Shown here: positions 1-11,674 of the stretch, piece by piece
Layout of the letters: each line of letters opens with the position of its first letter
Numbering within the stretch: the first letter of the stretch is position 1
Assembly: GCF_029633865.1 (NCBI RefSeq)
Contig: NC_079219.1
Location: 56,698,989 to 56,762,988, forward strand
DNA length: 64,000 bases
Direction of reading: 5' to 3'
Origin: Lampris incognitus
Lineage: Eukaryota; Chordata; Actinopteri; Lampriformes; Lampridae
Notes under the pieces: model-generated
What the model was told of the DNA's origin: nothing
The model's database searches: none
Seen by the model: the letters and a program-made list of their open reading frames with translations, nothing else
Program-made: the position numbers and the translations under genes

Positions 1-1133
1 GGGGGACCCCCGGACCCCCCCCCCAAAAAAAGAACAACTGGATGTCAAAGTGTCACAGAACCGTTCATAAAGCAGACCATGGCCGCTGCCGTGTGTTTCT
101 AAAGTTAAACTAGCAGGCTGGCTCATGGGAGCCCCGTAATAACATTTCAGTCTTTATTAAAGCGTTCATGCTCAGATGGTTTTGGTGGATATGAAGTCCA
201 ACTCCGGTGCAATATTGATTTAGAGGAATAAAACAAAACAGCCGTTTTGACTTACACACGGGCTCGTTTCAGTCCGATGACTTGCACGTTCACGCACGCG
301 CGCACACACTTGCAAACACAACTCACGTTTATTGTTTCTCAGATAGTAATTTATTAGATTAGCAACATAAATATCTCATGTTCAGCATGTCATTTACAGT
401 AAATACAATGGTACCACGTTATGATGAGTAGCTGTAAAGAGTGATTAATAAAATGAGTAATACACCACTTATAACGCCTTATAACACACTTGTTAACGTT
501 AGCACGCGACTTGACAATATTAATAACCGCCTTATTGATATGACTTGGGATGTTGTATCGAGTGTCTTCTTCCTCTTCTTTAATTTCTATTATTATTATT
601 ACTATTATTATTATTATTATCATCTAAAACTGACCTCTCCCCAATAGCACTTGACTCTTTCTAGACCAAAACCTGAACCATTTAGGCCTTCGTTCCTTAA
701 CTTCACCTTCAGATGCAGAAATCTCAGGTCTAAATTCTAATTTTGTTTTTCATTTTTCTTGAAATGCTATTAATCATTCACAACTATTTAAAGCTCACAA
801 ACCGATTATTATGTTTAAACCCTCTGCTAATATTAACAGGTGTATGTTAGGAGCTTATTGGTGGCCCGTTATTCATCTATAAATCACCATTTACAGCTAT
901 TCGTCATAAAGCGCGACCCGTAAAAACTCCGCTTTATCATTCATTCCCGGATCTAGAACGGGTGGCTGAAAGCGTTCCGCCCCAACGTCACAGGAAACTG
1001 GACGCACACGTGACGTCAGCGTGGAAATAATAGCTGCCTCCACCCGCGCTGCCGATCCGTCTGAAAAGCTCAGCCCGGCTTCTTCGTTTTCACATTACAG
1101 AGTGGCAGGCATCCCTGCCATTCACTTCTCTGT
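1..1133. other. 3' flank of aqp10, no gene seen
   Basis: Mostly AT-rich single-copy-looking DNA with a short TTA/TAT repeat at 585-625. Several AATAAA-like motifs occur on the minus strand (for example 153-158) that could end aqp10 transcripts, but none can be assigned. Confidence 0.4.

Positions 1134-1209
<76 letters not shown>
1134..1209. repeat. (TG)n microsatellite
   Basis: About 38 uninterrupted TG dinucleotides, directly abutting the MITE at 1212. Confidence 0.98.
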
Positions 1210-1210
<1 letters not shown>

Positions 1211-1211
1211 G

Positions 1212-1593
1212 TATGGACGTTTTTATTGGACTATTACTTGTAACCCACAGAAGACAATCCACAAATATGCATCATGATCCCCAAACCTTTTCACATTTGT
1301 GGATCCATTTTTACACGTGGGACTGGTTTTACACATTTGTGGATTGCTTAATACCGGCGCCTCACATTTGTGGATGTTGTTTCTACAGAGCCGCGCGGTA
1401 CAAATGGGACAAAAATCCACAAATACATAGGAGGCAAGGCATAAATGTCACGTGACCCACAAGCTCACAGGAAGCGATCCACAAATGTGTAAAAATGGAT
1501 CCACAAATGCGAAAAGGTTTGGGGATCGCGGTCCTTATTTGTGGATTGTCTTCGGTGGGTTACAAATAATAAAGTCCAGTAAAAACGTCCATA
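1212..1593. mobile_element. MITE with ~105-bp inverted arms
   Basis: The left arm from 1212 (TATGGACGTTTTTATTGGAC) is mirrored by the right arm ending at 1593 (TAAAAACGTCCATA). Both arms contain GACAATCCACAAAT and CCCCAAACCTTTTC-type segments in inverted order. The motif CACATTTGTGGAT recurs several times inside. No coding capacity. Confidence 0.8.
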
Positions 1594-1836
1594 TATTTGT
1601 GCGTGAGTGCGTGTGCACGCTTGTACTGGAAGCATGCGTGTGTCTACCACACGCATGCGTTGCCTTACATCCACGTTTAAATGACAACAAGCACATCTCT
1701 GCCATGCAATTTCCCAACGCTGATCCCGCTTCCTGGTCCAGAGTCCTTGGTGAGCGTGCCACTGTATTCTGTCTATATGGTCACTGACGATGAGCTCCAG
1801 CCCACGTTGGGTGATCAATTTGGAAAACAGTAAAGC

Positions 1837-4800
1837 CTAGAATCGCGCCATCTTTAATTCGCCTCCTTTTTCTTTGACCATGGAGGGCTGCAAGCAGTCT
1901 TGGTTGAAGGTGGGGGTGATGCAGAGGTCTGCGGGGGGGTCCGGGTCAGGTAGGTGCCAGTCTATGAAGACCAAGTACAACAGAGAGCCCAGGACACCTC
2001 CTATCATTGGAGCCAAGAGGGGGACCCAGAACCAGTAGTTGTAACACCTGGAGAGACGAACACACAGACAAATGGGGTTCAGGGATACTGACTTGATGCA
2101 TGTCCATGGACTAAGCTTAATATTTTTGCTGGCATTTGGAAGTCTCTAACGCTTTTTGTTCCACGCAAGAAAAATGCCAATGTATGAAAATCTCTGCAAG
2201 AGTGTCTGTAATTACATATCTAAGAATATCAGCTGAGCGATGATGTCTTTGTGGTGAGTGCAAATCAAAAACACTCAGACTAGAAATAGAATATGAATAT
2301 AAGAATATAATAATGACTAAGAAAATGAATATAAAAGTATAATAATAGAAATAGAATCTGAATATAAGAATGTCTTCATGACAGCAAATCTGTAGATACT
2401 GTAGGGGATCTTCAGCCGCATGGTATTCATGCATTTAGATTTTTTTTTTAACCTTCATTTACCCAGGATAGTATGGTGAGTCCATGTGCTCTTTTTCAGC
2501 AATGCCCTGCACATTCACACCTGGGAGCTGCCCAGTACAACCACAGTCTTCACTGGTGGCCACTGAGCAGCTCCACTGGAGCAGTTGGTTGGTTGGGGGT
2601 TGAGTGCCTTGCTCAAGGGCACATCGGCCATAGGTACTGAGGGAGGGGAGAGTGCCGTTCGTTCACTCCCGCCACCCAAATTTTCCTGCCGGCCCAGGAA
2701 TCAAACCGGCAACCTTCCGGTCACAAGCCCGCTTCTCTAAACACGGAATTAATAGACGAGTAGACGACTGGCGGCTACGCTGAAAAAATGAAATGTTAGA
2801 TTTACTTCAGAATGTTATGTCAACTGGTCCCCTGCAACTGTGTTGGGTAATTTCTAATTCCATGTGCACATATGAATAAATCAAGTTGCTCCGAAGTCCC
2901 TTACCACAGTTGCGTAGAACCAAATATGACAAAAGTAAATCCAACATTTGGATTTTGGGGTATAAATTCAGTTGAGAAATCAGAGGGGGTAAACGGACTG
3001 CCCTGCCCTGAGGAGATGGTGAATGTGAGGTGACGTGCAGGAACGAGCTGCACAACACCAAGAGACCCTGGATCAGATGATCTCTAATGCACTGGTTTTC
3101 CAGGATGTTGTTATGGACACCAGTACACAGTGCTTCTGATTTCGGATGGCCTGTGACACACACGGCTAAACACGCAACTGGAGACCAAAAGGAACAATAA
3201 GGGAGACTGTTCAACATTTCTCGGTGTCGTTATGCAAGATTTGTCTAAATAAACCACTTCGCCAGCAAGCTCCACCCTGACCACTGCTGACTCGTTCTGC
3301 ATATTCTTCCATCAGTGCTCTTTTTTTTTCTACTTCAAAACATTTGGGTTTGTGTCTGTTAAACAACCCGCTGGCACAAACTTGCTAGAATAGAATGGAA
3401 TCAAATGGAAGAGATGGAAACGGATGAGCCACTGTGGCGACCCCTAACGGGAGCAGCCGGAAGTAGTAGCAGTAGAATGGAATCCAATGCAACTTTATCG
3501 TCCACTTACGCTGGAAATGTATCTTTGGTCTCACCTCAGTCACAGTGAAACTAACAGCAGTATTACAAACAATCACAACAAACAACAATCACAGGCAGTA
3601 TAATACAAACGAACATAAGAAGGGTTTAGAGGTGATAACCACTCGGGCTCACTGAGAAGGGGATGACTTGGGTCATGCACTATTGCAGCAGCCTTCCTGC
3701 AGACAGCAGCCTTGTGCAGATGGTCCAGCCACTTTTGCTGCCTGCCTATAAGCTTGCCAGCCATTGTGACAATCCTGACAAACTTGTTTTTGTCCTCTGC
3801 CTTTAGTGTCCCGAACCAGAAATGAGGATGCTTTCGGATCTTTTCCAGTGCAGACCCTTTCTAGAATGTGTAAACTTAACTGGCTGTCAGTGAAACTCAA
3901 ACCTGAAATTGAAATGTACCTTTTAAGAAACACGCATACTTCAGTTGTCTGACTGAAAAACAGATGTCTAGGGTTTGATGCTGGACTACGCTGTGTGCAT
4001 GTTTCAGGTTAGCCTTTAATAATATACATACGTAAAGACCTCCGTGCCCCAGCCTGCGGTCAGTGTGAACAGGCGTGGCCCCAGGTCTCGTGCGGGGTTT
4101 ATTGCGGCCCCGCAGTTGGCTGACATCGACGTGGAGATCCCCAGGATGACTGCTCCCACAATGGGTGGAATTAACCCCGGGGGGGCGGGGGTATTCCTCT
4201 GCTCGCCCAAACCCAGGATGCTCACCATCAGCATTCCCGTGCCCACTACCTGATGAAGTAGTTAAATAAAAAAACAACAAATAAACAACAACAAAAAGAA
4301 AGATATCAACAGAAGCAGCAGCCGGCCAACGCTTTACCGAAATCTCTGACTGACCTGGTCCAAGAAACTTCTGCCAAGAGAGATGTACTCTGATGGATAT
4401 GTGGCGAATATTGACGCCGTCTCATTTGGACCGCGTACAGCCAACACCCCTCCGCTAAAGTCCATTATAGCATCTGAGACGGAGACAGGGGGAACCATAA
4501 ATGATGGAGCAATCAATCATAAGTGCAGACATGATGTATACATGAATAATATGTGTACTGTGTGTGTGAGTGTGTGCGTGTTCTTGTACTTCCATCTCTG
4601 TGAGGACCAATTTGAGTGTTTTAATCATTAGAGTGAGGACATTTTTTGCAAAGCGAGGACACTCTTTGGCCGGTCCTCACTTCTTTAAGGGTCTATTTTG
4701 GGGTTAGGACTTGGGTTTAGGGTTAAGGTTAGAATTAGGAGTAGGTTAAGGTTAGGGTAAGGGGTTAAGGTTAGACATGTAGTTATGATGGTTAAGGGCT

Positions 4801-7800
4801 AGGGAATGAATGTAGTCATTGAGGGGGGTCCCCACAAGTATAGAGAAACAAGCATGGGTGTGTGCGCTTGTATCTGTGTCAGAGACGTGTCAGCTACAAC
4901 ACACCATAATAGACCAGGTACACCAGGGCAGATGCAACATACGCCCCCACAAGCTGAGAGAGGCAGTACGGCACCAGCCTCCCCCAGCGCACATGCCCCA
5001 ATGAACAGAAACTCAGGGTCACAGCCGGGTTCAGATGGGCGCCTATACAAGAAAGGACAGGGAGGAGGAGAGAGAAGAAAAGATTAATAAAAGTTCAAGT
5101 TCGGTCTCAGTTGCACAGCTACGCAGTGGTGGAAAATGTATTCTCCTCCTTTACTGAAGTTAAAGCAGCGACACAACAGTGCAAATATACTCAAATAACA
5201 GTAAAAGTTCTGCTTTCAAAATCTCACTTAAGTAAAAGTAATAAAGTATTAACTGTAAGAGTATCCACAGTAAAAATGCTCATTCTGAAAAATTGTCCCT
5301 TTCAGAGAGTTAAATTATAATCTGTCAGCAGTATTTTAACGATGTAACCAGTCTGACTACTTCATATACTGTTGGGTATTATAAACTCTTATCATCTAAT
5401 TTGCATATAAAACTTTATTCTGCAAAATAAGTAGTAATGAAGTAAAAAGCTCAACGTTTCTCGCTGAAATGTCATGGAGTAAAAATATGTCTCACAAAAT
5501 GGTAATACTCAAGTAAAGTGCCAGTACCTCAAAACTGTACTTAGGTATAGTACTTGAGTAAATGTACTTTATTACTTTCAGAATCAGAAACACTTTTGTC
5601 ATTTCCCCCAGCCCACAGCAGGGCAACACAAAGACAAAAACACACATTCAAAAACTACAAGAACTACAAGAGCACATATATCCAAAACAAACATATATAT
5701 CGAAACTAAAATAAATAAATAAATAAATCACTGTCCAGGAGAACGAAAACCAGCCAGGATGACTGTCGGAACTGCCGGTCTGCATGGGCTAGCAGTTAGC
5801 TTAGCCTGCCCCGCTTCCACGTCCTGTCAGACCGCCCTCGGCGTTTCCTCTTCGAGCGCAGCTCCAGGCAGGGCCATGGTCCTTGGGCCCACAGGACGCA
5901 GCAGACCAGCCGCCCTCAGCCGATCCAACTCCAGCTCTCCCAGCCAGACACCTTCGACACACCTCCCCAAGCTCCACACAATGACACTAAAAACACAGTC
6001 AAGGCCAGGTGAGGCCGCCGCCAGACCGCCCTCGGAGTTATCGGAAGTGCTGGTCTGCATGGGCTAGCAGTTAGCTTAGCCTGCCCCAGTTCCGCATCCT
6101 GTCAGACCACCCTCGGTGTTACCTCTTCGGGCACAGCTCCGGTCAGGGCCGTGGTCCCTGGGCCCACAGGACGCAGCAGACCCAGCTGTCCCAGCCATCA
6201 AACGAAGACAAACTTAGATGCAGACATGGACAAAGACACTGCATGGATGGTAGTGGGTGAGGCCGCCGCAAATGTGAATTCACACCACCATCTTCCCACA
6301 CCGGCACTGGGTGAGGCCGCTTGCAAACATGAATTTGCGCCGCCATCTTCCTACACCGGAAGCGGAAAAATCTCTAAAGAAAAATTTTCTGCTTACACTC
6401 TTAAAGCTTCCGCTTCCCCTCTCCGCAGCTAAGCCAGTAAGCACATACGAGAATTTGTCTGCATCTGCGTTTGTAAAAATACACAGTGGACACGAGCACA
6501 ATGTTTTAAAGTGGAACAGTCGAAGAATATCCAACATTTCCTGCAAAACGGCATCTACATACTGAAGATGAGTGAAGTGTTTTGCATATCTCATTAGCAA
6601 GTGTGCATAGAGTTAAGGAGTGATAGGTATCGCTCTGTACAAAGTGCACATTGATACCTATCGGTGCCACAATCCTTGAGATAAGATTGTGAAGAAGAGA
6701 GCGGTGGAACGGGAACCACCGAAGGCTGCAGTTGTGGTTTTGTATTGCTTGCTGTGATAAAGGTGTTTTGTGTAATATTTCAGCTTTCCTTTAGTGTAAT
6801 ACATGTCTGGTAGAAATCAGCAGGGGAATCTGAACAGCACTGTTTGAAACAAAGGCAAGTATATTTGCACAGCACATTTGATACACAAAAAGCAATTCAA
6901 AGTGCTTTACATGAGGCATGAGAAGACATTAAATAAGAAACGCAGAATTAGATAAGAAGAAATTTTTTAAAAAGGGAAAATAAAAGATAGAAATTCAGAG
7001 GAATGAAATAGCCAGAAGCGGTTTAACAAAACTCGTTCTACACATAACCTTTCCCCCGTGTACACACGTTCTCATTTTTACCAAATTTCCACATTCAGAA
7101 ACACAGGAGCCACGCCGGCCGAGCTGTTTTTCTTGTTGTTTGGCGCCCTGCCCCTGGCCTTGAACGCCGGCGTTGATTCAGGGTGAGTGTGGCTGCCACA
7201 TTTGGGCCACACTTGGGCCACATCTAGCCCACACAGTATCTGCTGTAACCCAAGTCAAGCCTGGCTCATTACATTTGGGCCATGTCTGGCCCGCACAACA
7301 CTTCCCGTAACAAGTCAGGCCCGGCTCATGACATTTAGGCCACATCCGGCCCACACAAAGGAATGTATGGGGACTCGTGATGCTGTCTCTCCTATGTGTA
7401 GGATGAGTTTTGTGACAGTTACAAGGAGCATCTCAGTTTCACGCCTCTCGTCCAACAGTAAGGCTTTGACCTCGAAATGTGCTGTAGGCCGAGGCCACCA
7501 TGTCTCCAAGTCCCGGGTAGCATTAGCAGGGTGATAAATATGGACGGTGCGTGGATGAGAGCACGCACATCAGCGAGTTACTGCAGTAGTGACATGTCCT
7601 TCGTACACTGTCATGAGCTGAGAGGGGATATAATGACCAATCTGTTTGGATGTATGTCAGGAATGACTGAATGAATTACTGGGTAACTGAATGATGCACT
7701 GACTGAATGAATGCATGAATCAGTGCACAAATGAATGGATGGATGGATGAATGAAAGGCTGAACAAACAAACAGGACATTTGATGGAAAAAGTGAATGGA

Positions 7801-10800
7801 GAAAAAAAAAGATGTGGGAATGTTGGCGGCCAGTGTGGCGATATTCACCTGTGATGCCCTTGGTGAGGTACATGGCGGACATCACCCCCACAGAGAAGGC
7901 CATGTTGACCGACAGATACTCGCCCTTTGTCTCTCGGCTGGTCTTGACCTGCGCTGCAGCCGAACAGCCGAAGACCTTCTCCCCAAACCCAGAGAGACAG
8001 ACAGAGAGACAGACAGACAGCACACATGAAGTTCTGGGAACAATCTGCAGCTCACATACTTGCATTTTAGTATCAAAGGTCATCTCACATGCACACGTAA
8101 ACATGGACACACACACACACACACTTCCAATCTTTACCAATAATTGATTACTTATTAGGCAAAAAGTAATTCATCAGTTCATCAGTGACAAACGCAATTA
8201 ATTAGCTCACACCCTAGAGCTCAGAGTTGATACTGAAACTATCCACATTGTATCTAAATGGCCCACTCACTAATCGCCCACATTATGACCTTGCAAGTCA
8301 ACACAACGATATGGCATGTTCTGCTGAACGCTTGTGGGCAATAAAGTGACACAATCGTGCGGCGTTATGGTAACGCCGTCACTAAATATTGACCTTTAAC
8401 CTCAATCCCGGCAGCAGTGATGGGTGTCCTGATTAATACCGACCAGTGGTGGGGTTACTCCCGGAGTCTGGAGGTTGTGTGACATCTCCAACCGGGGGTC
8501 CACGGACCCCTAGTGGTCCGTGGTGTAATTGCAAGGGGTCCGTGAAAATAAAATATCTTTAAAAAAAAGATCCTATGACATTTGTAGAAATAGGATTATT
8601 TTACTCAAATGTGACTGAGACCTTTATCTACCTGAACTATAAAGGGTAACAGGACTTTTTTCTCTAATTACATCTGTTTCACAAGTGTAATTTGTTGTAT
8701 TTTAATAAGAGATCTCGCTCCCGTTTGCATTGTTAAAAGTTACTGCATAAAAATTCTGTTGTGACATATATCTGAAAGTTACTGAATACATATTCTGTCT
8801 TGTTACATATATCTGAAAGTTACTGAATACATATTCTGTTTTGTTACATATATCTGAAAGTTACTGAATACATATTCTGTTTTGTTACATATATCTGAAA
8901 GTTACTGAATACATATTCTGTGTTGTTACATGTATCTGAAAGTTACTGAATACATATTCTGTTTTGTTACATATATCTGAAAGTTACTGAATACATATTC
9001 TGTTTTGTTACATATATCTGAAAGTTACTGCATAAGAATTCTGTTTTATTAACTATATCTAAGTTACAACTGAAAGCTCTTATTTTTGCCCCAAAGAGTG
9101 AATAAATGCTATAATGCAATTTAAAATGCAGTTTCTACTGTTTCTATCATATTGCAACCCCCCTCCCCCAAGATCAGGTGGAGGGGTCCTCAGGGTAGAT
9201 CAAAAATACGCAGGGGGGTCCAGGACCCCAAAAAGGTTGAGAACCACTGTGCTAGTGTTCATAAACTTTCAGTGACTCAACTCATCCACGGTCTGTTTAC
9301 TCGCCGCTCTGAGAAGGCGTTAGTGCGCAGGCGCGTTGCGTTACTGGGGTCCACCGGAAGAACGCTCTACTAAAAGGTTTCACCGCCAGCTACCGGCCTG
9401 GCGTGCGCACTACAGCGTTTTCTGTCGTTTTTTGCGGGTCCGTGTGCACGCGGATCGTACTCAAAACGACGTCGTCTGAGCGCGGAACTCTTTTTTTTGT
9501 TTTCAAACGCAAATGAAAAACTTTTCCGTTTTCTAGCAAGACCGTCGCCGTGTCAAACGTAGCATGGACTCTGAGCCGCCTTATTCCCAGCCCCCATGAC
9601 GCCTTGCGTGAATTGTGGGCGGTACTTCCGGCGCGTCCCGTCACCGAACCGGAACCGGCGTTTTCCATGGTAACGGTACGCTAACCGTCTTTCTTAGATC
9701 GATGAACTGTGCAGATTCTGCCCGTTATTCATTTCAGGATATAGTGGCGGCTCTTTATATTGTTATGTCCGTGTTGTGTCTTTTTCGTTGCAAAATTTAA
9801 ATTCGAACTGATGATTGAGTCAAATAAGAAAATAAAAATGATCCCCACTGGTTGACATTTCTGCAGACGCAACGTGAGATATCACAGAGTAACAGGTCAG
9901 GTGTGCTGGGACCTCATGAAAGACGGATCCAGTCAGTACAACGAATTTGACCCGACTACAAAAAAGCAGACAAACAAGTTCACACAATATTCATGACTAT
10001 AGAAAAAAAAGTTGGAAGACCTTCTATAATGAGCAGTAAATGTTTGGGCCAGCTTTAATCTCCTCAGTAAAAGCAAACAAACAAACTGGGCATCCGGGTA
10101 GTGTAGCGATCTATTCCGTTGCCTACCAACACAGGGACCGCCGGTTCGAATCCTTGTGTTATCTCCGGCTTGGTCAGGCGTCCCTACAGACACAATTGGT
10201 GATGTCTGCTGGTGGGAAGCCAGATGTGGGTATGTGTCCTGGTCGCTGCACTAGCGCCTCCTCTGGTCAGTTGGGGCGCCTGTTCGGGGGGAGGGGGGGC
10301 AGGGGTACGTGGTCCTCCCACGCGCTACGTCCCCCTGGTGAAACTCCTCACTGTCAGGTGAAAAGAAGCGGCTGGCGACTCCACATGTATCAGAGGAGCC
10401 ATGTGGTAGTCTGCAGCCCTCCCCGGCTCGGCAGCGGGGGGCGGAGCAGCGACCGGGACGACTCGGAAGAGTGGGGAAGCCAGATAGTAAAGAATCTTTG
10501 GCCCAAATACGGCCCACATCTGCAGGTATCCTACTGCCCACATTTGGCCTTGAATGACGGCGTTGACTCAGGGCGAGTGTGGCTGTCTCAACTCACCCTC
10601 AGGTCCGTTCTCTTATGGCCCGCATTTAGGTCACGTCTGGCCCACACAACATTAAATTTGGGCCACGTCTGGCCCACACGACACTTGCCGTAACCCAAGT
10701 CAGGCCCGGCTCATGACATCCGGGCCTCTTCTGGTCCACACTGCATGTGCCTTAACTAAAGTCAAGCCTAGCTCATTAAATTTGGGCCACATCTGGCCCA

Positions 10801-11447
10801 CATAGTATGTGCTGTAAGCCTGGTTCATTACATTTGGGGCATTTCTGGCCCACACAACACTTGCCGTAACCCAAGTCAGGCCCGGCTCATGACATCCGGG
10901 CCTCTTCTGGCCCACACAGCATGTGCCTTAACTAAAGTCAAGCCTAGCTCATTAAATTTGGGCCACATCTGGCCCGCATAGTATGTGCTGTAAGCCTGGT
11001 TCATTACATTTGGGGCATCTCTGGCCCACACAACACTTGCCGTAACCCAAGTCAGGCCCGGCTTATGACATTTGGGCCACGTCTGGCCCACACAACAGTT
11101 GCCAGTGCCGTAACTGAGCTGAAAGTACCAAAAGTGTCCCATATTAGGCCCAAATGTGTCTGCTATCTGGGAAGTTTGGGATAATTGGCCAAGTGCAATT
11201 GGGGAGAAAAGGGGGGGGGGACCCACAAGCCAAATTGTCCATGTTTAACCAAACATATTTGACTTCATTATGTCTGCATGCCACCCTGTTTGCATTGGTC
11301 AGTTTGTTAAAGACCCAACTTTTAACCATGCAAAAATAAATTCATAAGACCACATCCAACTCTTACCAGCACGACAAATGTCCCAAAGAACTCAGCCAGG
11401 CACTCCCGCAGCAGAGGATTCCTCAGCCTGAACTTCTGGTGTTTCAT
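1837..11447 (-). CDS. aqp10: Aquaglyceroporin, aquaporin-10 type (6 exons)
   Basis: This is a membrane channel for water, glycerol and small neutral solutes. Coding exons in transcript order are 11367-11447, 7849-7975, 4905-5042, 4355-4473, 4032-4249 and 1837-2047. Their sizes (81, 127, 138, 119, 218 and 211 bp) give 297 aa with every junction in frame and GT-AG introns; to my knowledge these sizes fit the six-exon vertebrate aquaglyceroporin pattern. The start MKHQKF is fixed by an in-frame TGA nine codons upstream and an A at -3. Both NPA boxes are intact: HLNPAVT near residues 72-78 and INPARDLGPR near 205-214. Asp follows the second NPA-Arg, the glycerol-channel hallmark. The stretches DAIMDFSGG, IFATYPSEY and GTGMLMV resemble AQP10 more than AQP3, 7 or 9. 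Linkage to C1orf43 supports AQP10. Which teleost aqp10 paralogue it is cannot be decided by eye. Confidence 0.93.
2440..2720. repeat. Dispersed fish repeat
   Basis: Sequence with GGTGGCCACTGAGCAGCTCC and GAGTGCCTTGCTCAAGGGCA, ending in AACCTTCCGGTCACAAGCCC. This type of repeat is very common in teleost introns; here it lies in aqp10 intron 5. Family name not assigned. Confidence 0.6.
4575..4850. repeat. Dispersed fish repeat with TTAGGG-like stretch
   Basis: Begins TTCTTGTACTTCCATCTCTG and ends GGTCCCCACAAGTATAGAG, with GGTTAGGGTTAAGGTTAG-like monomers inside. It is a widespread teleost intronic repeat, not a telomere. It lies in aqp10 intron 3. Confidence 0.6.
5125..5578. mobile_element. 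hAT-like MITE, right end lost
   Basis: Starts CAGTGGTGGAAAATGTATTC and ends with TTGAGTAAATGTACTTTATTAC, a pattern of the abundant fish MITE whose ends read CAGTGGTGGAAAGT. The final inverted terminus is replaced by another repeat (5579-5740). It lies in aqp10 intron 2. Confidence 0.65.
5579..5740. repeat. LINE 3'-end-like fragment
   Basis: CAGAATCAGAAACACTTTTGTC-type start followed by A-rich sequence and (AAAT)n at 5710-5728. This resembles 3' ends of fish non-LTR elements. No ORF. Confidence 0.45.
5765..6190. repeat. 275-bp direct duplication
   Basis: The block from 5781 (TGCATGGGCTAGCAGTTAGC, then GGGCCCACAGGACGCAGCAG) recurs from 6056 with few changes, a 275-bp period. It lies in aqp10 intron 2. 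Confidence 0.8.
6830..7020 (+). repeat. Fragment of a LINE 3' region
   Basis: Contains AGCACATTTGATACACAAAA and CAATTCAAAGTGCTTTACAT, diagnostic of a widespread teleost non-LTR 3' region that also appears at 59760-61125. Confidence 0.5.
7140..7372. mobile_element. Partial copy of the GGCCCACA-rich tandem element
   Basis: Shares the CGGCGTTGATTCAGGGTGAGTG segment and repeated GGGCCACATCTGGCCCACAC-type units with the larger copy at 10480-11170. About three units remain. Confidence 0.6.
8488..9249. mobile_element. hAT-type element with internal 41-bp VNTR, copy 1
   Basis: Ends with GGTTGAGAACCACTG, the complement of a hAT terminus CAGTGGTTCTCAACC; the left terminus is degraded. Inside are about eight 41-bp units of TTACTGAATACATATTCTGT plus a TTTGTTACATATATCTGAAAG-type half (8729-9045). 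It lies in aqp10 intron 1 and is the sister of 55081-56424. Confidence 0.85.
10088..11221 (+). mobile_element. tRNA-derived SINE, split by another element
   Basis: The head (10088-10479) has an A-box-like GTGTAGCGATC and a B-box GGTTCGAATCC, then the body CTGGTCGCTGCACTAGCGCC. The missing tail, ATAATTGGCCAAGTGCAATT plus GGGGAGAAAAGGGG, reappears at 11181-11221 after the insert at 10480-11170. It lies in aqp10 intron 1. Confidence 0.85.
10480..11170. mobile_element. GGCCCACA-rich tandem element inserted in a SINE
   Basis: Short inverted ends CCAGATAG/CTATCTGG are flanked by GAAG on both sides. The interior is an array of about 58-bp units (GGCCACATCTGGCCCACA core) with a higher-order period near 176 bp (compare 10715 and 10891). 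Confidence 0.7.
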
Positions 11448-11658
11448 CTTCTCCTCAAGCTGGTCAAAAACTCAGAGCCGCTTTTGTGTAACGTCAGACT
11501 TGGACCGCTGCCCTCTTAACTCTGCAGAAATGGTTGTCCGTCGTGGGACTCGATGCTCCTTTGCCTGGATTTCGTCTGAACGCTCGCCCGGGCCTCGGAT
11601 GTCTAGAAATCTCCTCGTTCATCCGCTCGCCCTTCTGTTCCTAAGCACACGCTGATCA

Positions 11659-11665
11659 TTTTATA
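11659..11665 (-). promoter_or_regulatory. Possible TATA box of aqp10
   Basis: On the minus strand this reads TATAAAA, about 210 bp upstream of the aqp10 ATG. That spacing would give a 5' UTR of roughly 180 bp. No other promoter evidence was found, so this is an inference from motif and position. Confidence 0.35.
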
Positions 11666-11674
11666 GAGTTGGGT

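Noticed and set aside
4690-4790. TTAGGG-like monomers suggesting an interstitial telomere
   Set aside because: Irregular spacing and a known common fish repeat context; not a telomeric array.
10040-10693. 217-residue plus-strand frame
   Set aside because: Translation of the SINE and the inserted tandem element; similar frames occur in every SINE copy.
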